Shown one piece after another: positions 12,315 to 64,000 of a stretch of 64,000 nucleotides of DNA. The stretch is from NCBI GenBank assembly GCA_947000775.1, contig CAMQGK010000299.1:13640001-13704000 (forward strand), in the 5' to 3' direction. The notes under the pieces are model-generated. The model did not search any database and was not told the origin of the DNA. It saw only the letters and a list, made by a program, of their open reading frames with translations. Every line of letters begins with the position of its first letter. Within the stretch, counting starts at the first letter, position 1. This DNA comes from Pterois miles. Its lineage: Eukaryota > Chordata > Actinopteri > Perciformes > Scorpaenidae. The translations under genes were made by a program, and so were the position numbers.

Positions 12315-15300
12315 ATGAGTTTTGAGTGGCCCTGGCAATATAATTTCCCACCGTTTTTCACGTGAGTAAACTTTTTCTGAGCCGCATGTAAAACATTCAT
12401 TACCTCCGCTTGTCAGCCTCCATTGTGTATTTGTTATTGAATCCAGGTGTGTTGGTTTGCGAGCTAACGGTGCCGTGATGTTAGCCGGCTAGCCTAGCTA
12501 AACGAAACACATTGCTAGGGAAGTGGAATTATTTGTCACTTACTGGATTTGTAAAGTTTGTGTAACAGCTCCGCTTGTTGACTCATTAAGGCTCGGCAGC
12601 ATGCTAATGTTTATAGACATCGACGTGTGGTTAATTAATGGTGGTGTGTGTAAGTCTTGAGCACGAGTTTAGCTGTTAGCTCTAGCTAGCTGTTTTGATA
12701 GCTAGGTCAACTTCATCCACCAAAACACCAGCTGCTTTAATCCTTACATGCTCACCAACTAACCATTATTACAGCTAATATATGACCCATCAGTTTCTCT
12801 GACCTGGTTTATAGTTTCACCTGTATTATGCCACTGTAAATGTTATTATTATTATTATTATTGTTGTTGTTATTTATATTGTTATTATTATAATGGCCAC
12901 ACGCTATATTTTTGTTACCAAAATGTGTGACCCTATTAAAATGTTGCTAGCTGTTAAAGACTTGTGACCCTTAGGTGTTAATATAAGGTCACAGCTTTTA
13001 AATGAACTTTGAATTGTCTCACACAAATTTACAATAATGTTAAAACACTTGTGAGTGACAGTGTCATGTGTGTAGTGGTGTATTAGGGGAAAAAAACAAC
13101 ATGCAATACATAGCAACTACATATTTTCATTGTTGATTAATCTGTTGACTATTTTCTTGATCGATCAGTTAGTTGTTTGGTCTACAAAATGTCAGGAAAC
13201 GGTGAAAAATGTTGGGAAAAACCCAAGATGATGCACTCAAATGTCTTGTTTTATCCACAACTTAAAGATATTCAGATTACTGTCCTAGAGGAGTAAAATG
13301 AAACCAGAAAATATTAAAATCTAAGAAGCTGAAATCAGAGAATTTTGACTTTTTTTCTTAAAGAATTAGTCAAACCAATTAATCGTCTGTCAGAATAGTT
13401 GACAATTAATTTCATAGTTGACTAATGGATTCATTGTTGTAGCTGTACTACAAGGAGAATACAAGACAAAAAGTCAGTTTGGCCATATTTCACATATTGC
13501 AGTAAGCATAATAATCTCACCCAGGTGAGAATAAAAATTATAAGAGAATAAGATAAAATGGGATCTATACTCTGCATAGGAAAAGAAAGGCCCCCACATC
13601 TTTTTAATATTTCTTGGAAGAGCCATATGGGATTTTTTCAAGCTGTAAATTAATTTTAAAAATTGAGAGCGTGAGATGGTGGTGTTGGTGATTTCCATCT
13701 CATCAGTATGACACATCTAGCCAGTAATGTTAAAAATCCATTAGATCTGCTTGGAGCCAAGGCAGCAGAAACTGAGGAATGCCGAACAGAGCTGTAATGG
13801 CATTAGGTTCAATAATAGGTCTGTGTCTAGGCAAGAATCTGGTGTTATGATGGTATATTGTGATATATTCAGATTTTTTAAAGTTTAATTTTAGGAAAAC
13901 TGTTATAGTATAAAGAACACAGCAGAAATAGACAATTTTTAAGATAAGATATTCCTTTATTAGTCCCACAGTGGGGAAATTTACAAGAGCAGGCTAAATC
14001 AACAAAAATGTTTACCGTATGCAAAAAAGTATATGTATTTTGCCCCAAACTGCATGTGATTATCATAAAGTGGGCATGTCTGTAAAGCAGAGACTCGTGG
14101 GTACCCAGAGAGCCCATTTTCATTCACATATCTGTAGGTCAGAGGTCAAGGGACTCCTTTGAAAATGGCCATGACAGGTTTCCTCACCAAAATTTAGTCT
14201 GTCTCCTTCACGACAAGCTAATATGACATGGTTGGTACCAATGGATTCCTTAGGTTTTCTACTGTCTCATGATGCCTGTATCTTCGCTTGCTACAACCAC
14301 TGAAAGATCTGGTAGCGGCCAGGCCCGGCAGATTTTTAAGACGTTAATTCAAATTGAAAATTGCGTTAATGTGTTAAAGAATTATTGCTGTTAAAACAAA
14401 TTTGCATTAACACGTTATTATCGCATTAACTTTGACAGCCCTAGTTTATACAGTAGAGATAAGATATCTAAATGGGAATGGATAATCCAGTGAATTAAAT
14501 ACATACCTAAAAAAATCAAGATGCTTGTCCTGCTCATCGATGTGTCCACAATTGTTTAAAACAACATGAGGCAGCTGCCACTTATGTAAAAGGTTTTACA
14601 AAATTTTTGAGGGCTGTTATGATATACCAGTATATTGTCATACAGTATATTCCAAATATTCACAAAACACAAACTGGATAACCAGAATCAAAAGACAAAA
14701 AAAGTGAGATAAACTATAAATAGCATGAACAAGCAGACTTGTTACCTAAATAGCCTGAAATTCTTTATTGATCCCCAGGGGGACAGCTGCTCTTATATAA
14801 ACAGAAGGAAATGTAAGAAAATAGAAATAGAGATCTAAATTATGTCCAGCACATAATGCTACAGTACAAGTAAGTACTAAAATTACAAATAAGAAAATGA
14901 GAATATAAGAAATATGTAGAAATATTTGCATTAAAACATGCACATATCTAACAAATAACCACAGTGCAAAGATGTAAATACAAAATGCTGAAAAGTGATC
15001 TCTATTAAGTGGGTTAAACATAAATGCCAGAATGGAATAAATACGAACATTTCTTGAATGTACAGTGTACATGCAGTATTAATGACAGTATAGTGTACAT
15101 TAAAGAAATTCAGGCATTTTTGAGGTCAGATCACATATCTATTTTTAAGGAAAGCAAGCACAGCACTATGGACTAAATGTACAGATGGACTGAATCTTGT
15201 CTGGTGTTTGCAGTGCCGTTGACTTGCTGTTTACCTTGTGTTGACATCTTTTGCGCCTCTCTTTGTGGACAGGCTACAGCCCAATGTTGACACGAGACAG

Positions 15301-18300
15301 AAACAGCTGGCGGCATGGTGTTCCCTGGCTCTGTCCTACTGCCGCCATCACAAGCTCTACACCCTGGATGTCATGGAGGCTCAGGAAAGCCCCGTGTTCA
15401 ACAACAAGAAGATAGAACGTATCCTAACAGTCCACCTGTGGATCAGTCGAGGCCACCATTTCACCAGAGTACAACACAATAGTATACCAGTTTCAAATCC
15501 ATGTAGTATGTTGGCTAATGTTTGCGTAGCTTTAATCAGGATTGCTTGTCAAGGGTTTACAGGCTGCCTCTTTCACTGGGATTTAAAACTGCCTACAGGA
15601 TATTATTGTTGACACACATTAAAATCAGGGTGGCTTTTAAATGCTTTTTAGTACAGTGCCATTTCCCTCCACACACCTGCAGCAGCCCGTGTTGAATTAG
15701 TTACTTTATTCTTCTTTATTTTGGCGAATATAAGTTTCTCCTATCAGCATCACTGAACATCTGTAAGTTAGTTTTTCTGGTGTTACTGGAGTTAAAGGGG
15801 AACTCCAGCGATTTCACACATCATATGCTGCATTTCCACGGCATGGCACAGCACGGTTTTACTCAATTTGAGTCGCTCGTTTTAGCTTTTTCATTAGCAC
15901 AAGTTGTGAATAGTAGCACCTCAGTCAAAGCTCCAAGCGAGCTGAGCCGATACTAGAAGGTGGCGTTAAAACCACAAACTCCCCATTTGTAAATAGCCAA
16001 GCTACCGTCAGTAGTGGTCGCAATTTGTTTTATTCACTCTACCCAGATTTTAAAAAATGACAGCCCCAAAAACTATGCCATACAGTACAGACAATGTTTG
16101 GTTGCCGATGAAGGAATCCACTTAGTGTGCCGTTGAAGGGGCCGTTGAAGCCGACAGGTGTCCAGGGCAGTGGAAACACAGTTTCAGTCTGTTTACAGGT
16201 CTTAGTGAGTGCTGCTATGTATGCAAAAAAGTTGTATCTACGGGAGCTATGCAAAACCTAATAGATGTCCTCAAGTGATGTCACTTGAGTCAGCGTCAGT
16301 TGGGGTTGAAGGCTAGTTTGAAAATGAAATAAATGTGTGTGTGTGTGTGTGGGGGGGGGGGGGCTTAAGAGGATATACCTTTCTGTTTTGGTGCATAACA
16401 ATAAACATAGAAGAGAAGCACAAGTACAGCAAACAGTCAAGAAGCATGAATAAAAATTTACAATAAAAATAGAAAACATATGTTTTAATGATGAAGCTGA
16501 ACACGTTTGGGCAAAAGTTCACAGTGTAATGTTCTGTATAGTTAATGTAATGTAGTTAGAAAGAGATATTAGAGCTAGAGAGAAGAGAGCTTACCAGATG
16601 TCTGGAGCCCACTTCTGAACTCCTCTTTACTTGAGGCGACATTAGCTGCTGCTAGCATAATACACCGGAATCACTGTCCAGTTGCATTGTGGGTAATGAG
16701 GGCAGCACGTTTTGACAAGGAAGATGAATGAGTGGGGAAAAAAGACGATATTTCTGGTTTTCATGCATCGATTTTGATCTTTTTTTTTTTTAAGTGAGCT
16801 GAGAGTTATGAGGGGTAGAGCAAAAAATAATTCATTAAAATGGAGGTGATGAAACTGTGTGTGAATTGAAAACTGGAGCCATAAAAGAATGGCTATGACA
16901 TGAAAAATGGGAGTGATAAATTATCAAGTGATTTGAATGATTAACAGGATGCAGTTTTTGTCACTGCCACACAAAATGTCAGTTTAAAAGCTGACGACAG
17001 TGCAGGCAAATGTCTGCACAAAGTGCTTTCTAATTTTCAATTGTGTGTAGGTAACAAAAATTGCGTGTTGTAAATGATAGATGGGTGTTGTGAATGATGA
17101 ATGGTCAACAGTTGATTATCAGAGTAACAGTTTCAAATAAAAGTATCACTCTATTTTTCTATTTGCATACATTTTTATCACTTCCATGATTAATTTGTGA
17201 GCATTCAATAATTTGGTTGTGACTCCCGCCCTTGAGGCCATCTTACTTAAATAATAAATGGCAATTTTGTGTTGTGAATGATGAACGAGACATGGCTCCG
17301 TTTTCATTGTATCACAGCTGTTTTAGTCAAATCAGCCATCAATTAAATTACTTGATAATTTATCGCTCCACTTTTCATCACATTCATTTTTTATGGCTCT
17401 ATTTTTCAATTCATCACCTTTATTTTTGTCAGTTATTTTTGGTTACTTCTGCCCCTCATAGAGAGCAAACATCAAGACATCAACCCTGCATTTATTACTT
17501 TTTGTTTGCCCTTGACTGAAGTCCAGGAAAACTGTCAATGGAAGCAATTCAAGTTGTGTTTGAGGAATTGAGGAAAAAAGGTAAAAATTTTGTTCTGTCC
17601 AGATGTTTGCACAGATTAAGAATCCTTCTTACTCACTGTCTCGCTGTACATTTTTTTCTTTTCATCATTGTGTCGTCTGACCTCAGGAAACCTGGAATGG
17701 CTGGACAAAAACAAGTCTCGGTGTTTAGTCATGTGGAGACGACCGGAGGAGTGGGGAAAGTTAATATACCAGTGGGTGAGTCATGGAAATTAAGACACAT
17801 ACTATGCTGTCTGTGAAACTGTACATTTCTGTGCATTTGTGTGGCTGATAAGTGAAAAGAAGGAAATGTTCTCTAAAGCAATAAATAAGAAGTAAATATG
17901 AAAGCAGTGCAACTTGCTGGCATCAGCGTGTTGTTCAATGTCACAATATAATGGAGTTATGTAGATAAAGCCAGCATGTTAATCAGAGTGTAAGACCAGT
18001 ATGATCTAGTACAACCTTTAATATGACAGACTCACATGGAGGGCAGAATATTTAGTGATAGATAGCTACAAAAGAACAAAATAAGCACTTTCCAGTCAGT
18101 GTGTTTACATTTATCTAAATAACAGGGCTGCAGTCGACTTTCTGCAACAACCTGAATGCTTTTTTTATTCTCTTTATATTGAATTTTAGAGATAGAGAAT
18201 GAACAGAATCTACATAAAACTGACACCACATGAACACAAAGACCTTTTGACCATGAAAATGATAATAATAATAATAAAAATACAAATAAATAAAATAAGA

Positions 18301-20197
18301 AGAAATCAAGAACTGGATCAGTATACAGAGATAATTGGGAAGAAGTAATGATCACACTGATATGTTTAGTTCTAGATAATTGTATCCTGTGTTCTTAATA
18401 ATTGATTGATATCTTAAATATCATATAAATGAGAGGTGACTTTCCATAATCAGTTTTTCTCCAGGAGAAAAATCTTGCCCTTGTGTACATATAACCAGAT
18501 TTTTTATTAGTTTTTTACATGTACACACATGTGCAGGGCAAAGACTTAAGACAGAGAAAGTCTCGCTGAGACATCAGGGTAGACAGATCATCAGTAACGA
18601 TTATATAATAACTAGGGCTGTCAGAGTTGACATAATAACACGTTCATGCAAATTAGTTTCAACGCCACAATTTCTCTTTAACGCATTAACACAACTTAGG
18701 ATATTTAGGTTGTAGTGGGCTCAGTTTTGAAGGTAGAATGAAGATATCGGCATCATATGAAACTAGAGATCATCCATTGGTACCAACCATGTCTTACGTG
18801 TCATGAAGGAGGGTAAATAGTGCTCCAAACTTATGCTATATTTTGGCAAGGAAAACCTGTCATGGTCATTTTGAAAGGGTCCCTTGACCTTTGACCTCAA
18901 AATTTGTGAATGAAAATGGCTTCTCTGGGTACCCACGAGTCTCCCCTTTACAGACATGCCACTTCATGATAATCACATGCCGTTTGGGGCAAATCATAGT
19001 CTAGTCAGCACACTGACACACTGACAGCTGCAGTTAGCTATGTTATGATTTGAGCATTTTTAATAAAAATTAAATCATGATTAAATCATGATTAACTGTG
19101 GACAATCATGCCATTAATCATGATTAAAATACATACTCAAATAATTCCAATCCAAAGTCAAACAGAAACTAGTCGCTTTAAGTCTAAATAAATCTGTTTC
19201 TACTACAGAACGTTTGACTCTTTTCAGAAAGCTTTTGTGAAACACTACTGTGCCCAGATGTTTTAGGAAATTACTGACAATTTTTGAACATGTGCAAAAT
19301 ATATTTTTGAGGCGTTTTTAAAGACTTCAGTAAAGTAAAAAGATGGACTAAAATTTGTTTTGGTCTTTTCGTGGGATTTGTTGACCATAAATAAAATAAA
19401 ATATTGCCAGTTTTTTACTCCAGCGGTGACAGGGATTCTCAACAGTACTGGCTGGATGATTTAACATGAGCAGCCCCAGCGCTCTGATGTCTGAAGACTT
19501 TGAGTTTGTGAAAACTTTAGCTTTAGCCCTATTTATAACTGTGTGCTCCAGATCTCATCCCTCTGGTGTAAAAAATGACTTTTAACACCTTGTTTTGTTT
19601 TTTTTAAACAACTTGTTTCTGTTGTGTCTGTCCTCAACTCTCAGAGGGAAACTGGTTATTAATTCTGTCAGAGTGACCTTATATTGTGTTCTCTAACATT
19701 TCAGATTTCCAGAAATGGGATGGTCAACTCTGTGTTTACACTGTATGAGTTGTCCAATGGTGATGACACAGAAGGTGAAGGTATGGTGCCATTTAAAACG
19801 TTAACATGAATTGGCTTCAGTACTTTTATTTTCAGGCAGGTTAATGTATTTATTATTTTTTTTTTAATTCTTTAATTCTGTTTTTCATTGGCAGTCAGAG
19901 GATTTACAGAAGACAATTACAACTACTTTACCCCACACCTGTTTTGACAATTATATATCACAACAAAATCAAGTGTTTATAGGAATGAAACTGTGCACCC
20001 AACAGTGCACCAACAGTACACTTTACTTTATAGTTAATCATTCTCATTACACCCTCTGACATTTAAACTACTCTTTTTCTGCAGAGTTTCACGGTTTAGA
20101 AGAGTGGATGCTGCTGCGCTCGCTGCAGGCTTTACAAACAGACGGCAAAGCAGAGATCATCACCATGGACGATGGAAAAGGCGTCAAGTTCTTCTGA
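12315..20197 (+). CDS. vps25: Vacuolar protein sorting-associated protein 25 (ESCRT-II subunit), complete
   Basis: Vps25 is the ESCRT-II subunit that links the VPS22/VPS36 core to ESCRT-III (CHMP6) for sorting ubiquitinated receptors into multivesicular bodies. Coding exons: 12315-12361, 15273-15418, 17527-17580, 17687-17775, 19705-19780, 20085-20197 (TGA). They total 525 bp, giving 174 aa. The protein starts MSFEWPWQYNFPPFFTLQPN, with the PPxF-type motif used to bind the ESCRT-II core. It runs through TRQKQLAAWCSLALSYCRHH, LVMWRRPEEWGKLIYQW and SVFTLYEL, and ends KGVKFF. Two winged-helix domains occupy about residues 1-75 and 76-174. Human VPS25 is 176 aa and begins MAMSFEW, so this fish start corresponds to the second human Met. 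Every exon junction is in phase and no change looks damaging. Confidence 0.97.
12842..12890. repeat. ATT-rich trinucleotide tract
   Basis: Seven consecutive tta/att units followed by ttgttgttgttattt and more tta units in intron 1 of vps25. It is a simple repeat with no other content. Confidence 0.8.
13123..13447. mobile_element. Family C dispersed repeat, near full length
   Basis: The stretch reads tttggtctacaaaatgtc, cccaagatgatgcactcaaa, tcttgttttatccacaac, aaagatattcag, accagaaaatatt and ends ttcattgttgtagctgt. The same order appears at 51704-51930 and, inverted, at 39675-40220. It is a common teleost repeat with complementary ends (attaatc/gattaat). No coding capacity is seen. Confidence 0.7.
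13945..14443. mobile_element. Repeat tail followed by a 5'-truncated family A transposon
   Basis: Bases 13945-13990 read attcctttattagtcccac and agtggggaaattta, the reverse complement of a 3' tail shared with the SINEs of this window. From 14041 a family A copy follows (gccccaaactgcatgtga, aaagtgggcatgtctgt, aggtcagaggtcaagg, gttggtaccaatgg) and ends tttgacagccctag at 14443. The left end of that copy is missing. Confidence 0.7.
14750..15080. repeat. Retroposon 3'-tail fragment and AT-rich remnant
   Basis: The stretch opens tctttattgatccccagggg, the antisense of the aatttcccc...gatcaataaag tail found on the SINEs here. It continues as A-rich sequence typical of the antisense body of a decayed retroposon. 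No reading frame of a known family was recognised. Confidence 0.5.
15832..16195. mobile_element. Small inverted-end DNA element in vps25 intron 2
   Basis: The left side reads tgctgcatttccacggcatg and the right side gtccagggcagtggaaacac, which are complementary in their ccac/gtgg ends. Between them lies acagcacggttttactcaa, which I recall from a common fish repeat. Boundaries are approximate. Confidence 0.5.
16334..16363. repeat. (TG)n followed by a 13-base G run
   Basis: About eight TG units run directly into thirteen consecutive G (16351-16363). The same compound design recurs at 24710-24763. Confidence 0.95.
18613..19130. mobile_element. Family A transposon, reverse orientation
   Basis: It starts tagggctgtcagagttga and contains tttggcaaggaaaacctgtc, ggtcccttgacctttgacct, gtacccacgagtctcc, agacatgccacttcatga and gcacactgacacactga. 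It ends in a gattaa-rich stretch near 19130. It sits in vps25 intron 4 (17776-19704). Confidence 0.75.
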
Positions 20198-20895
20198 AAC
20201 GGTGCTGGAATCAAACACACTCTGTCTGGGAGCCCTCATACGTTACCTCACAGGCACATTTTAATATTCAGCCATTTAAAGGCTACACAGGGTGCATCTC
20301 ATTGCCCAGCCCAGAGGATGCTGGTCCTGCAATTGTTGTTGCCTTTTGGTTTGTGCAAAACCTTTTTCTTATTGGAAGAGAACCAATATAATTTGTAAGT
20401 GTTTTGGGGAAAAGAGCATTTGAGAAAGTAGTCGCAGGTAACATTTGTTACCATTTAAACATGCAACGGGCCTTTCAGGGGACTAAATACTATCTGAATA
20501 CTCCTGGGGAAAATCTCTCCCCAACAGCTGTAACATTACTCTTTCTGCATTGTAAATATGACTAGTTTTATCCAGATTTTTTTCCCAGTTAACAGTTTAA
20601 TTAGCTCTGGACCTTTTGCTCGGCTGTTCCAACGAGACATCCCAAAGAAATCCCACAATGCAACACCAGGGGGACTTTTTTATTTTGAGAATAAATGCTT
20701 GGAGAAGAGGAACACCACAGAGACTCGGACCAACAATCCTGGCTCGACTCAGCTGAGTGTAACAATAGTGGACTTCATGTACAGATTGCTGTCATCCTAT
20801 TATTGTGCAGTAGCTACTGTGACACTCCTGTTATACTCTCTGTCTACTGTATATTCAACTTTCTTTTTTTCATATCCTGTAGGAAAATAAATTAG
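20198..20895 (+). other. vps25: vps25 3' UTR with two polyadenylation signals
   Basis: AATAAA occurs at 20690-20695 and at 20886-20891, 490 and 690 bases after the TGA. Sequence between them contains no coding evidence. Use of either signal is inferred. Confidence 0.55.
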
Positions 20896-21831
20896 AAATT
20901 TGCTATATTTGCTTTCTTTTTGTCTCTAAAATGTCTCGAATTGTCTTAAGCATTGTGTGTAAAACGGGAATGTTAACAGGGCCCACAGTGTGCAGACACA
21001 ATGGCGGAGATCTCTACTTTCTGCCTGCAGCTGGACTGGATGGCTCACGCGCTGTGTGTTCCTGCCTGTAGGGATGATGCAGCTCCAGGGAATCCTTCCT
21101 GTGTGTGTTTTCTGATAACTGTCAGTGTGTGTGTATGTGCGTGTGGGACAGGTGGGGCTCAGTGTGGCCTTGGCTGATAAGTGTCCTGTTTCAGCTTCAG
21201 CAGCGACTGTCCGTGGTGTGGCTCCCCCTGCAGGTTAGACTCACACGCTACACTTTCACCTCCTCGGGTTGCATATCTCACTCATTCAGGTTGATCAAAT
21301 GACGACAGACTGAGAGAAGTCCGTAGTGAAATGACTCATCGGTTGTTTCTTAATTCAGAGAAACTAGAGATGTGCTAGTTAGGGACGGGCCAATTAGAAG
21401 AGGACACATCCTGTTCTTCTGTTGTTTACTGCGCACAGTGTGAAGTGAACAGTGGACGGACTATGTCTAATCAATACTTGGAAATGTCAAAAACAAAATA
21501 TGATTACTGATCCCCTCTGAAATATGCTCTTCTTTTACATCTTATGCAACTCGCATCACGGCACCAATTTAGATTGTAAAGATAGTCCATAGATCTCTTT
21601 GGACACAAATTGCGACTAAAATGAAAAGCAAACCATTCGATAATGAAATGTTGGGGGTTTTAAAGAGTACTAGTTTGCAAACACTCGTCAAATCCTACAG
21701 TAATTACTCCCTCTGGATAGTCTGATTAGCGCGTAAAGCTGCGGCGAGGGGCGGAGCTGGGAGCGCGCACAGGGCGCACAGCCCTCCGGAGGTCTGTTGA
21801 TATAGGCAGCGCCGTCCTTTCACCGGAGGTT
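20896..21831 (+). promoter_or_regulatory. wnk4: vps25-wnk4 spacer and putative wnk4 promoter
   Basis: The first 800 bases show no gene. From 21725 the sequence turns GC- and CpG-rich, with a GC box (ggggcggagc, 21748-21757) and several gcgc tracts. A TATA-like gatataggc lies at about 21800-21807, roughly 30 bases before the putative start of the non-coding first exon. Transcription would therefore begin near 21830. The promoter call is inference from base composition and distance. Confidence 0.45.
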
Positions 21832-21954
21832 ATGGCTGAGGACTTTGTGAAGAGAAGAGGACTACTCGGATTATTTGATAGGAACTATGCGTTAATCTGC
21901 GTTTATGTGCGCAATGCGTTAATGTGAATTGTTTTTACGCAGCGGCTGTGATGA
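21832..21954 (+). other. wnk4: wnk4 5' UTR exon with two upstream ORFs
   Basis: The exon ends at the donor gtaagt (21955) and joins the acceptor at 22208. It contains a complete 31-codon upstream ORF (21832-21927, starting MAEDFVKRRG). A second ATG at 21951 crosses the splice, giving MSSESRRQ and a stop at 22229-22231, ten bases before the main ATG. In the frame of the main ATG this exon ends in TGA directly at the junction, so coding cannot start earlier in that transcript. The 5' end of the exon is not known. Confidence 0.5.
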
Positions 21955-22241
21955 GTAAGTACATTTTTATTACTTTTGTGTGTGTGTGTGTGTGTTTTTT
22001 TTTTTTTACATACTTAGAAGATATAAGGTTGGCTATAGCTACAGGTAATATCAGCTCAGATGTTATAGAAAGGCATATTTAATCTTTTCTTGTTATCAGA
22101 TTTGTTATTTTACGGTCAGCCTTTGTATAAAGCCGCTGACATCATGGAAAAGTTAATCGGAACTCGATGTAACGGTATCTATTTTCCTGATGCCATCTCC
22201 ACATTTAGGCTCTGAATCAAGAAGGCAGTGAACCTGTTACG

Positions 22242-63585
<41,344 letters not shown>

Positions 63586-64000
63586 GTGAGCAGCACCACG
63601 TCACAGCTTTGTTTGCTGAGAACAAAGGAAGTAACTGAGTGTTTGACTGTACTGTCATAAATCAGCTATGGTGTGTTTAGCTGTGCTTATCCAAGGCGGA
63701 CCCATAAATCTAGTGCTAATGGGAAGCTGTAGAGTAGTGCTTCCTCCGCTGTCCATAATCCCTCCTGACGCTTGCCCTTAAAGATCTAAGGTTAAGTGTT
63801 CTTAAAGCCACCTGAGGTAGTTCTCTCATTTAGAACGTAATGTTACTAAAAGCACTAATGTCATAAAATCCTGTGATTTGTTCCTTTTTATCACATTTAT
63901 TTGTTAGAACCCTTTCCAGTGCTTCCACTATAATGAACTTTCCAGCATATCTGCCCACACTGAACAGGTCAAATAATTTATGTTTGGATTAATTAAAGCA
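63586..64000. other. wnk4 intron continuing past the window
   Basis: After the donor gtgagc at 63586 no further exon is visible. The remaining C-terminal coding exons of wnk4, including its expected RFxV and C-terminal RRxS motifs, must lie beyond base 64000. Confidence 0.6.

Noticed and set aside
15238..15612. Long frame of 124 codons around vps25 exon 2
   Set aside because: Only 15273-15418 is coding; the donor gtatcc after gatagaac and the match to Vps25 show that the rest is intron read-through.
21832..21927. ATG at 21832 as the true wnk4 start
   Set aside because: Its frame stops after 31 codons inside the first exon and cannot join the kinase frame by the visible splice.

Overview
The window is a piece of vertebrate nuclear genome, almost certainly from a ray-finned (percomorph-type teleost) fish. 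Genes are split by GT/AG introns of 0.1 to 23 kb. The introns hold long AC/GT microsatellites, a tRNA-derived SINE with a CTT tail, and many non-autonomous DNA transposons of kinds that are very common in teleosts. I saw no prokaryotic, viral, CRISPR or rRNA/tRNA features.

Three protein-coding genes lie head to tail on the + strand. (1) 946-10659 is the 3' part (15 exons, 572 codons) of a WW-PH-RhoGAP protein, best matched by arhgap27; its 5' exons lie before the window. (2) 12315-20197 is a complete six-exon vps25 (ESCRT-II subunit, 174 aa). (3) 21832-63585 is the 5' part of wnk4 (12 coding exons, 836 codons), with a non-coding first exon and a 22.8 kb first coding intron; its 3' exons lie beyond the window. 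The vps25-wnk4 neighbourhood matches human 17q21, where VPS25 and WNK4 are adjacent, which supports orthology. All exon phases join without frameshifts or stops, so the three genes look intact.

The gene products do not form one pathway. Arhgap27 is a Rho-family GAP tied to endocytosis, Vps25 sorts ubiquitinated cargo into multivesicular bodies, and Wnk4 is a chloride-sensitive kinase controlling cation-chloride cotransport. They are neighbours by conserved synteny, not an operon.

Most other bases are introns filled with repeats. I grouped them into recurring families from shared sequence within the window and from remembered teleost repeats. Family A has TAGGGCTGTCAA ends and at least eight copies. 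Family B has TAGGGCTGCACAAT ends. Family C has a GGGCTGCAACTAACGATT end. Others include a 42.7-43.0 kb fold-back, a LINE C-terminal relic, two SINEs, and several tandem repeats. Class names are inferences, because no library search was possible.

I did not find an undescribed biological system. The best leads are a Ser in the Wnk4 activation loop where I recall Arg in mammals, two upstream ORFs in wnk4, an RFX X-box-like palindrome inside a small MITE, a regular 5 x 20 bp array carrying the same half-site, the long inverted repeat, and a 3' tail shared by SINEs and other repeat fragments.
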